Assembly (NCBI RefSeq): GCF_036226685.1
Contig: NZ_CP109009.1
Coordinates: 4,216,001 to 4,280,000, forward strand
DNA: 64,000 nucleotides
Direction: 5' to 3'
DNA from: Streptomyces sp. NBC_00690
Lineage (GTDB): Bacteria; Actinomycetota; Actinomycetes; Streptomycetales; Streptomycetaceae
Part shown: in pieces, positions 57,298 to 64,000 of the stretch
Numbering within the stretch: the first letter of the stretch is position 1
Layout: the number at the start of each line of letters is the position of its first letter
Program-made: the position numbers and the translations under genes
Notes under the pieces: generated by a model
What the model saw: only the letters and a program-made list of their open reading frames with translations
Databases searched by the model: none
What the model was told of the DNA's origin: nothing

Positions 57298-58209
57298 TCA
57301 GGCCGCTACGAGGTACGAGAAGACCGATTCAAGGGATTCGTCCGACGGTGAGACGGTGAGCAGCCGGATGGAGTGCTCACGGGCCACCTGCGGCAGGAGT
57401 TGGGTGAACCGGCCGAAGTCGACGGCCTGGATGCGCAGCGCGCCTTCGACGAGGTCCACCTCGATTCCGGCCGTGGAGGGGTCGGCGATCAGTGCGGCGG
57501 CGAGCGCACGGTCGTCGCTTGAGCGCACGAGATAGCGGTGGGGGCGGTCCGTCATCAGTCGACGGATCTTGCGGAAGTCGCCGGAAGCGGCGTGTCGACC
57601 GGCGACGATCACCTCGATGTGCGAAGCGAGTTGCTCGACCTCCTCCAGGATGTGCGAGGAGAACAGCACCGTCCGTCCCGTGGCCCCCATGTGGCGCAGC
57701 AGATCCATCAACTGCATCCGCTGACGGGGGTCCATACCGTTGAAGGGCTCGTCCAACAGCAGCACGGCAGGGTCGTGGACCAACGCGGACGCCATCTTGA
57801 CCCGCTGCCTCATGCCCTTGCTGTACGTGGCGATCTTGCGGTCCTGCGCGTACTCCATCTCCACGGTGGCGAGGGCCTGCTGGGCCGCCCGTTCGTCGAG
57901 TCCATGCAACTCGGCGTTGGCGACGACGAATTCCCGGCCGGTGAGGAAGTCGTACATGCCCTCCCGCTCGGGTACGACCCCGATCTGCCGGTAGACCGAC
58001 TCGTTCCGCCAGATCGGCTGGCCGTCAAGCGTGACCTGCCCGGTCGAGGGAGCGAGGAAGCCACCCATCATGTTGATCAAGGTGGACTTGCCGGCGCCGT
58101 TGGGGCCGAGGAGACCGGTGACACCCGGGCCGATGGTCATCGTGACGTCATTGACGGCCACGACGTTTCCGAACCACCGCGAGGTGTGCTCGATGTTGAT
58201 GGTGGTCAC
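57298..58209 (-). CDS. ABC transporter ATPase, second
   Basis: A 303-residue ATP-binding subunit. Walker A GPNGAGKST (about residues 37-45), signature YSKGMRQRV, Walker B VLLLDEP, switch His in LFSSHILEE. The variant signature (SKGM) is common in exporter ATPases of the CcmA/NatA type. GTG at 58209 overlaps the preceding permease stop by 4 bp. The C-terminal 80 residues form the family accessory domain. Confidence 0.93.
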   Translation of the reverse strand: MTTINIEHTSRWFGNVVAVNDVTMTIGPGVTGLLGPNGAGKSTLINMMGGFLAPSTGQVTLDGQPIWRNESVYRQIGVVPEREGMYDFLTGREFVVANAELHGLDERAAQQALATVEMEYAQDRKIATYSKGMRQRVKMASALVHDPAVLLLDEPFNGMDPRQRMQLMDLLRHMGATGRTVLFSSHILEEVEQLASHIEVIVAGRHAASGDFRKIRRLMTDRPHRYLVRSSDDRALAAALIADPSTAGIEVDLVEGALRIQAVDFGRFTQLLPQVAREHSIRLLTVSPSDESLESVFSYLVAA

Positions 58210-59105
58210 AGCCCGACCTTCCGGTAGCGGCGCATCAGCACGGCGTACGAACCGACGATGAGCGCGGAGATGACCAGCAGATAGACCACGCCCACGCCGG
58301 CGCCGGGACCGGCCCCGCCGGGGAAGGTGGAGGTGGCGCCGAGGAACGCCGTCTGGAGGCCGTCGATGAGCGAGGCGGGCGAGAACAGTCCGAACCACTG
58401 GATGACGCCCTCCGAGTCGGAGGCGCGGGCGATCTCCTGCACGGTGGACACGGCGCCGTAGCTGATGGTGAGCGTGGCGATGACGGCGGCGACGCCGAAG
58501 CCGCGGCGCGGGGTGAGCGCGGCGAGCACCAGACCGATCCCGCCGAAGAGCACGGAGAGGATCGCGATAGAGACCATGCCCTGGCCGAACCCCTTCGACT
58601 GGTCGGAGAAGTCCATCTTGGCGAGCAGGGAACCCAGGTAGAGGACCACCAGGGGAGCGGCGGTGAGGATGAACAGCGCCGAGGCCATCGCCGCGTACTT
58701 GGCGAGCACATAGTCGGAGCGTTCGATGGGGCGTGAGAGGTACAACGACATCGTCTTGAACCGCAGGTCGCGGGAGACGGACTGCGGTGCCTGCGAGGCG
58801 ATGTACAGCCCGATGATGGGCTGGGTCATGATCGCGTAGTCGGTGTAGTCCACGGGGAGCTTGCCGGCGTTGGTCGCGACGGCGACCGCGACGATGATCG
58901 CCGCGGGCAGAACCATCACGCCGAAGAGGATCATCGGCAGCACCTTGGACTTGGCCGAACGGCCGAGTCCATAGGCACCGCGCAGGGACTGCGAGTACAG
59001 CGAACGGCGACCGTAGTCGCGGCCGAGGCGCTGCCCTTCGTAGTTCCGGTATCCGATGTTGTGGATGCGCGTGGCCGCGGGGGCCTGTGTCTTCTGGGTG
59101 TTCAT
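58206..59105 (-). CDS. ABC-2 transporter permease, first
   Basis: A 299-residue permease with about six helices. A long cytoplasmic N-terminus (RIHNIGYRNYEGQRLGRDYG) is typical of the actinobacterial ABC-2 permease group, followed by YSQSLRGAYGLGRSAKSK. The segment LYLSRPIERSDYVLAKY is the intracellular coupling loop. ATGA overlap with the upstream ATPase and GTGA overlap with the downstream ATPase show strict translational coupling. Confidence 0.9.
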   Translation of the reverse strand: MNTQKTQAPAATRIHNIGYRNYEGQRLGRDYGRRSLYSQSLRGAYGLGRSAKSKVLPMILFGVMVLPAAIIVAVAVATNAGKLPVDYTDYAIMTQPIIGLYIASQAPQSVSRDLRFKTMSLYLSRPIERSDYVLAKYAAMASALFILTAAPLVVLYLGSLLAKMDFSDQSKGFGQGMVSIAILSVLFGGIGLVLAALTPRRGFGVAAVIATLTISYGAVSTVQEIARASDSEGVIQWFGLFSPASLIDGLQTAFLGATSTFPGGAGPGAGVGVVYLLVISALIVGSYAVLMRRYRKVGL

Positions 59106-60094
59106 CCGGCTTGCACCTCCATGGCCTGCCCGGTGCCGTTCGTGGCGGTCTGCTTGCCGCTCGGACGGAAGACCTCGGCGATGTGGTGGCGCCGCTGTTC
59201 CATGCGGACGAGTCCGAGCCCGAGGTCCGCGACGGTGTCGCGCACGATGTCGTAGGTCTCTTCACCGGTCGACTCGACGAGCAGGATGTGTCCGGCTCCG
59301 GGGAGCCCGTCCTCGACCCCCTGGTGGAGGGTGAGTCCTGCGTCGGTGAGTCGTTTCCGCAGGGCGGTGGTGCCGTCGGGGTGCTCGTCCGTGTCGGTGA
59401 CCTCGACCGCGAGGGTGGCCGTGCTCTGCGTGAAGTCGCTGGTGGAGCTGGACCGCAGCAGGGTGCCACCGTCGATGACGACCACGTGGTCGCAGGTGCG
59501 CTCAAGCTCGCCCAGCAGATGTGAGGTGACCAGGACCGAAATGCCGAAGTCGGCGTAGATGCGGCGGATCAGGCCGAGCATCTCGTCCCGGCCGACCGGG
59601 TCGAGGCCGTTGGTCGGCTCGTCCAGGAAGACCAGTTTGGGGTCGTGGACCAGAGCCTGGGCCAGTTTGACCCGCTGCTTCATGCCCGTGGAGTAGCCGC
59701 CGATGGGGCGGTACCGCTCCTCGTAGAGGCCCACGTGTCGCAGGGTGTCCGCGGTCCGTTCCCGGGCCGCGGCGGGCGGCAGCCCGGATATGCGCGCCAT
59801 GTGGACGACGAACTCGGTGGCCGACACATCGGGCGGCAGGCAGTCGTGCTCGGGCATGTAGCCCACCTGCTCGCGGATGGCGCCACCGCTGGTGGCGACG
59901 TCGAGCCCGAGCACCGAGGCCCGGCCTTCCGTGGCGGGCGACAGACCCAGCAGGATCTTGATCAATGTGGACTTGCCAGCTCCGTTGGAACCCACCAAAC
60001 CGGTCACACCCGGTCCGATGTCCAAAGAGAGCCGGTCAAGAGCGGTCACCCTGGGGAACCGCATGCTCAGGCTTTCGGTCGCGATCACAGTCAC
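59102..60094 (-). CDS. ABC transporter ATPase, first
   Basis: A 330-residue ATP-binding subunit. Walker A GSNGAGKST (about residues 36-44), signature YSTGMKQRV, Walker B LVFLDEP, switch His in VTSHLLGE. The GTG at 60094 has no Shine-Dalgarno, so the mRNA may be leaderless; ATG at 60133 is an alternative. It leads the operon ATPase-permease-ATPase-permease. Confidence 0.92.
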   Translation of the reverse strand: MTVIATESLSMRFPRVTALDRLSLDIGPGVTGLVGSNGAGKSTLIKILLGLSPATEGRASVLGLDVATSGGAIREQVGYMPEHDCLPPDVSATEFVVHMARISGLPPAAARERTADTLRHVGLYEERYRPIGGYSTGMKQRVKLAQALVHDPKLVFLDEPTNGLDPVGRDEMLGLIRRIYADFGISVLVTSHLLGELERTCDHVVVIDGGTLLRSSSTSDFTQSTATLAVEVTDTDEHPDGTTALRKRLTDAGLTLHQGVEDGLPGAGHILLVESTGEETYDIVRDTVADLGLGLVRMEQRRHHIAEVFRPSGKQTATNGTGQAMEVQAG

Positions 60095-60606
60095 GAGTTC
60101 GACGGTAGTGGCGCGCCGCACATCGAGCGTCAACCCTGGCGGCTGGATCGATGTCCGACTCCAGGGTGACGGGCCCGTAAGGGGTCCATACGAAAGAGGA
60201 CAACCAGCCGGCTCGACGTCGACCTTCTGGACCTACCTCCGGACCTACCTCCGGACCTTCGTACGGCTCTGTGGGCTCCGGGAGGTGAATCGGGGTTTTC
60301 CACAGGCGGGGACGGGACCCTTGACGCAGCCTTCAGGCATTGTCACATTCATCAGTGTCACGTTACGGCTGCGTACCGCGATCGATAGGTGAGCGCGATG
60401 TCGGTGCCGATATCTGTCGGTGTCTGTCGGTGTCTGTCGATGCCGATGCTTGTCGGTGGGTGAACGGTCGGGGCAGGCAGGAGGTTCCGTCGGCCCCGTC
60501 GCCGTCCTCGGGGAAGAGGGACCGCCCTGGTACTTCAGCACATGGTCGGCCCTCCACCGGAGGGACGGGGACGGACGGACACCGAAGTGCAGGAATGGGA
60601 GCAGAC
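60095..60606. other. Intergenic region with short direct repeats
   Basis: No gene recognised. Two perfect copies of ACCTACCTCCGG (60231-60242, 60243-60254), repeated CTGTCGGTG units near 60415-60435 and a single DnaA-box-like TTTTCCACA (60296-60304) are visible. Confidence 0.45.
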
Positions 60607-62448
60607 GTGAGTCTCGAAGAAGCACGGGAGCGCCGGGTCCGCACCGGGGGGATCGACCTGTGCGTGGTCGAGTTGGGCGACCCCGAGCGTCCGACGGTGG
60701 TGCTCGTCCACGGCTATCCGGACACCAAGGAGATGTGGGGCCCCGTCGCCCAGCGGCTGGCGGACCGCTTCCACGTGGTGTTGTACGACGTCCGGGGCCA
60801 CGGCGCCTCCTCGGCGCCCAAGCCGCTGCGGGGCGGCTTCACCCTGGAGAAGCTGACGGACGACTTCCTCGCCGTGGCCGACGCCGTCAGCCCTGACCGG
60901 CCCGTGCACCTGGTCGGGCACGACTGGGGGTCGGTGCAGTCCTGGGAGTTCGCGACCGTACGCCGGACCGAGGGGCGCATCGCGTCCTTCACTTCGATCT
61001 CGGGGCCGTCCCTGGACCACTTGGCGCTCTGGTACAAGCGGCGGCTCACCAGGCCCACGCCCGGGCGGATCGGTCAACTCATCGATCAGAGCGCCCGGTC
61101 CTGGTACGTCTATCTCCTGCACACCCCCGTTCTCCCCGAACTCGCCTGGCGGGGTCCCCTGGGCAAGCGGTGGCCCTCGCTGATCCGGCGGGCCGAGCGG
61201 CTATCCGACGAGGACTATCCGGGCGCGTCGCTGCCCACCGATGCGGCGCACGGCACCTGGCTCTACCGGGACAACGTTCGTGCGCGCGGCAGGCGTCCGC
61301 GCACCGACGCCCACGCACACGTGCCCGTTCAGCTGATCACTCCGCTCCACGACCGCTTTCTCTCCGAGCGGCTCTATGACGACCTCGCCCAGTGGGTGCC
61401 GCAGTTGACCAGGCGGACTCTGCCGGCGAAGCACTGGGTTCCGCGCACCCGACCCGATCAAGTGGCCGCGTGGGTCGCCGATTTCGTACTGACCCATGAG
61501 AAGGCGGTCGACAGCACTGTCACGACTGGGCCGACTGGGCCGACTGATAAGGCTCAGAAGGCTGATCCGACTGGCACGGGCATCGGGGCGCCGCGGTCGA
61601 AGACCGGCTCTCGAAGTCCTCACGCCGAACGGTTCGGTGGCCAGTTGGTCCTGGTGACCGGCGCCGCCAGCGGCATCGGACGGGCCACGGCCCTTGCGTT
61701 CGCGCGGGCCGGAGCGCGGGTCGTGGCAGTGGATCGGGATGAACGGGGCGCGCTGGCCACGGCAGATGAAGCACGGCTGATCGGTGCTTCCGGCGCCTGG
61801 AGCGAGGTGGTGGACGTCAGCGATGCGGATGCCATGGAGAAGCTCGCCGAGAAGGTCGCCGGCGAACATGGCGTGGTGGACGTCCTGGTCAACAATGCGG
61901 GCATCGGCATGTCCGGACCATTCCTCCAGACCACGGCCCAGGAGTGGAAGGACGTGTTGGACGTCAACCTCTGGGGCGTCATCCATGGATGTCGGCTCTT
62001 CGGCCGGCAGATGGCGGACCGGGACCAGGGTGGCCATATCGTCAACATCGCTTCCGCGGCGGCCTATCTGCCTTCGAGGACGCTCCCCGCGTACAGCACG
62101 TCAAAGGCCGCGGTGCTGATGCTGAGCGAGTGCCTCAGGGCAGAACTGTCGACGCAGGGCATCGGGGTCTCGGCGATCTGCCCGGGCTTCGTGCACACGA
62201 ACATCACGTCCACCGCTCGTTTCGTCGGGGTGGACGAGGCCGAGGAGAGCCGCCGCCGCCAGAAGTCGCACCGACTGTACGGGCTGCGGAACTATCCACC
62301 GGAGAAGGTGGCCGATGCCGTACTGCGGGCGACGCTGCGCAATGAGGCCGTGGTGCCGGTGACACCGGAGGCCCGGAGCGGACTGCTGTTGTCGCGGTTG
62401 GCACCCCGTGTGGTGCGGCGCTTCGCCCGGCTCGATCCGCCACTCTGA
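60607..62448 (+). CDS. Alpha/beta hydrolase - short-chain dehydrogenase fusion
   Basis: A 613-residue two-domain enzyme. Residues about 1-300 are an alpha/beta hydrolase (VLVHGYPDTKEMWGP; GHDWGSVQSW where the nucleophile is Asp, as in epoxide hydrolase/dehalogenase types; the late catalytic His is probably in KHWVPRTRP). A 35-residue Thr/Pro/Lys linker follows. Residues about 340-613 are an SDR (TGAASGIGRATA, NNAGIG, catalytic Tyr in YSTSKAA). GTG at 60607 with GGGAG upstream was preferred over ATG 60595. It may process a hydrophobic substrate in two steps. A terminator hairpin follows. Confidence 0.9.
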   Translation: MSLEEARERRVRTGGIDLCVVELGDPERPTVVLVHGYPDTKEMWGPVAQRLADRFHVVLYDVRGHGASSAPKPLRGGFTLEKLTDDFLAVADAVSPDRPVHLVGHDWGSVQSWEFATVRRTEGRIASFTSISGPSLDHLALWYKRRLTRPTPGRIGQLIDQSARSWYVYLLHTPVLPELAWRGPLGKRWPSLIRRAERLSDEDYPGASLPTDAAHGTWLYRDNVRARGRRPRTDAHAHVPVQLITPLHDRFLSERLYDDLAQWVPQLTRRTLPAKHWVPRTRPDQVAAWVADFVLTHEKAVDSTVTTGPTGPTDKAQKADPTGTGIGAPRSKTGSRSPHAERFGGQLVLVTGAASGIGRATALAFARAGARVVAVDRDERGALATADEARLIGASGAWSEVVDVSDADAMEKLAEKVAGEHGVVDVLVNNAGIGMSGPFLQTTAQEWKDVLDVNLWGVIHGCRLFGRQMADRDQGGHIVNIASAAAYLPSRTLPAYSTSKAAVLMLSECLRAELSTQGIGVSAICPGFVHTNITSTARFVGVDEAEESRRRQKSHRLYGLRNYPPEKVADAVLRATLRNEAVVPVTPEARSGLLLSRLAPRVVRRFARLDPPL

Positions 62449-62537
62449 CCGAGATCGGGGGCGCGGGGGCGCTCGTAGGCCCACCGACCCGGGCCCGTTC
62501 CTCGTCACCTCCCGTCTTGTCTTGTCTCATCTCGTCC

Positions 62538-62567
62538 GGTGTCCGTGCGGCGCATCGCACGGACACC
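62538..62567 (+). terminator. Terminator of hydrolase-SDR gene
   Basis: GGTGTCCGTGC (62538-62548) / GCACGGACACC (62557-62567), perfect 11-bp stem with an 8-nt loop, about 90 bp past the stop. Confidence 0.7.
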
Positions 62568-62690
62568 GAGATCGGCCAGTGATCAGCTCGGCAGGTCGAC
62601 GATCGCCGAACGGCTGCCCCGGTACTGACGGGAAGGAAGCGCCCGGCGCTATGTCTGCATCCGAACACCAGCGAAGGAAGGAGCCTCTCG

Positions 62691-63674
62691 ATGGAACCAC
62701 CACGGTCGGCGCAGTCACCGAGCCGAGTGGACCAACGCGCCCCGCAGGAAGCCGAGTACCGGATCGAGGACCTGGCCCACCACAGCGGTGCCACGGTGAG
62801 GACGATCCGCGCCTATCAGGACCGCGGACTGTTGCCGAAGCCCGAGCGGCGCGGGCGGTCCAATGTCTACGGCTCTGCGCACCTGACCAGGCTGAGTCAG
62901 ATCGCGGATCTACTGGAGCGCGGCTACACCCTCGCCTCGATCAAGGAACTGCTCGAAGCGTGGGACGCCGGGCGAGGGCTCGGCGGTCTGTTGGGGCTCG
63001 TCGCCGAGGTGCAGGGGCCCTGGTCGGACGAGGAAGCCGGGCGCATCACCCGAGAGGAACTCGTCGAGAGGTTCGGTGGCGCAGCGGACACCACGACGAT
63101 CGCGGAGGCTGTCGCGTTGGGAGTCCTGGAGCTCGTACCGGACAGGGAAGGGGAGTTCGTGGTGCCGAGCCCCCAGGAACTCTCGGTCGCGGTGGAGTTG
63201 CACTCTGCCGGAGTCCCCATGGCGGCAATATCTGAGCAGCTGAGGGAACTTCGCATTCAGGTGGAGAACATGGCCGCGCGCTTCCTTGAGTTCACCACCG
63301 AGCATGTCTTCGCCCGCTATCTGGGCGGTCGTCCACCCACGGATGCGGATGCGGTCGAGGCAGCCGAACTGGTACGGCGACTACGCCCGCTGGCCCAGCA
63401 GACCGTTGATGCCGAACTGGCCCGCGCCATGCGCACTTTGTCCGCCCGCCACCTTCGGCATCATCTGACCTCGGACGCTGCCCTCCCCATGAGCAGGAAG
63501 ACCCGTCCGGTGGCCCTTCCCGCGCGCACAATTCAGGCCGTGCAGAGGCTTGTCGGCGAGGAGGCGACGTCGGAATTCATCACCGTGGCCACGGAACGGG
63601 AGCTTTCCACAAGGACATTGGATGCTCTGGCTGCAAGGGAGCATCCAGCTAGGGATTTTGGCCAAAGCGACTGA
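62691..63674 (+). CDS. MerR-family transcriptional regulator
   Basis: A 327-residue regulator. The MerR helix-turn-helix lies at about residues 23-92 (YRIEDLAHHSGATVRTIRAY, then RGLLPKPERRGRSNVY). The long C-terminal region (about 95-327) is predicted helical without the Cys motifs of metal sensors; it probably binds an organic ligand or partner. AAGGAG lies 7 bp before the ATG. It sits after the hydrolase-SDR gene and before kptA on the same strand, separated from kptA by a DnaA-box cluster. Confidence 0.87.
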   Translation: MEPPRSAQSPSRVDQRAPQEAEYRIEDLAHHSGATVRTIRAYQDRGLLPKPERRGRSNVYGSAHLTRLSQIADLLERGYTLASIKELLEAWDAGRGLGGLLGLVAEVQGPWSDEEAGRITREELVERFGGAADTTTIAEAVALGVLELVPDREGEFVVPSPQELSVAVELHSAGVPMAAISEQLRELRIQVENMAARFLEFTTEHVFARYLGGRPPTDADAVEAAELVRRLRPLAQQTVDAELARAMRTLSARHLRHHLTSDAALPMSRKTRPVALPARTIQAVQRLVGEEATSEFITVATERELSTRTLDALAAREHPARDFGQSD

Positions 63675-63686
63675 TACACAGGGAAG

Positions 63687-63740
63687 TTGTCCACAGGATT
63701 CTCAATTGACCTGTGGATAAATCAAGTTGACTGTGGATCA
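63687..63740. promoter_or_regulatory. DnaA-box cluster 2
   Basis: TTGTCCACA at 63687-63695 (+), TGTGGATAA at 63712-63720 (complement of TTATCCACA) and TGTGGATCA at 63732-63740 (one mismatch), all within 54 bp between the MerR-type gene and kptA. Confidence 0.65.
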
Positions 63741-63796
63741 AACCTCGGTACGGGAGAAAATTTCCGTGGCGATGACCAGGAGAGGAGAGGCACGCT

Positions 63797-64000
63797 GTGC
63801 TCATGAGTAGAGCTTCACAACCCCCGCCGCCCACAGCGGAAGCCCTTCCGAAGACCCCTGACGAGCGGCGTACGGTAAAAGTATCGAAGTACCTTTCCCG
63901 GCATCTGCGCCACAGTCCTGAACGCATCGGCATCACGCTCGACGCCGGGGGCTGGGTGCCGATCGACGTGCTGATGCGGGCGGCGGCGGAGCATGGTTTC
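63797..64000 (+). CDS. kptA: RNA 2'-phosphotransferase, partial
   Basis: The first 68 codons of a Tpt1/KptA homologue, cut by the window edge. The sequence VKVSKYLSRHLRHSPERIG with the LDAGGWVPIDVLM block is diagnostic; the Arg-His-Leu-Arg core binds the 2'-phosphate. In fungi this enzyme removes the splice-junction phosphate from tRNA and makes ADP-ribose 1'',2''-cyclic phosphate; bacteria lack that splicing route, so its job is unclear. GTG at 63797 follows GGAGAGG; ATG at 63803 is an alternative. Confidence 0.9.
   Translation, partial: MLMSRASQPPPPTAEALPKTPDERRTVKVSKYLSRHLRHSPERIGITLDAGGWVPIDVLMRAAAEHGF

Overview
The window is a high-GC actinobacterial chromosome segment, almost certainly from a Streptomyces. 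The supporting evidence is strong G/C third-codon bias, frequent GTG starts, a Streptomyces subtilisin-inhibitor-like protein, a DasR-type site upstream of a chitinase, a PhoP-like direct repeat, actinobacterial SOS boxes and a DtpA/ECuC/Sco copper cluster. From memory, the order of much of it resembles the core-chromosome interval around SCO3960-SCO4010 of S. coelicolor; I could not check this by search. There is no rRNA, CRISPR array or intact insertion sequence.

Layout. 0.2-4.1 kb: upp, a LytR_C membrane protein, a VapB-like small protein and a HerA/FtsK-like ATPase. 4.1-5.8 kb: a GntR regulator divergent from two small genes, resembling cargo of integrative elements. 5.8-13 kb: secreted or degradative functions (M28 aminopeptidase, HNH nuclease, GH18 chitinase with an upstream dre-like site) plus a HhH-GPD repair protein and a GNAT enzyme. 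13-17 kb: a LuxR-type regulator, then a TetR/MFS efflux pair with two operator palindromes. 17.1-17.5 kb: tRNA-Arg(ACG) and tRNA-Ser(GCT). 17.8-25.2 kb: protease inhibitor, a giant degenerate hybrid histidine kinase, an acyl-CoA synthetase with an upstream palindrome, and an ECF sigma factor.

26-32.4 kb is the most interesting block: a PrimPol-domain gene converges on a dnaE2/ImuB-like pair. A perfect SOS box lies upstream of dnaE2 and a one-mismatch SOS box lies immediately upstream of the PrimPol gene, suggesting a LexA-controlled damage-tolerance module that includes a primase-polymerase. Next to it, tRNA-Ser(TGA) is flanked by what looks like the C-terminal scrap of a tyrosine integrase.

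33-44.5 kb: HtrA-like protease, glycerophosphodiester phosphodiesterase, two RsbW-like ATP-binding proteins, a DUF5926/SEC-C protein, a second PrimPol-like protein lacking the acidic motif, a divergent SpoIIE-type phosphatase preceded by three exact 11-nt GTTCA repeats (PHO-box-like), and pepP. 44.7-51 kb: a copper delivery cluster (membrane protein, YcnI-like, Sco, PCuAC/ECuC, CopC-CopD fusion, DtpA). 51-55 kb: pheA, serS, a HAD phosphatase and a second tRNA-Ser(GCT). 55.5-60.1 kb: an NADP-binding oxidoreductase and a four-gene ABC-2 exporter operon. 60.6-64 kb: an alpha/beta-hydrolase/SDR fusion, a MerR regulator and the start of kptA.

Two intergenic regions (52.4-52.75 kb and 63.69-63.74 kb) carry clusters of DnaA-box-like 9-mers away from any dnaA/dnaN genes, so they are candidates for DnaA titration or regulatory sites rather than oriC. 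All start-site choices are inferred from ribosome-binding sites and family knowledge; no searches were run.
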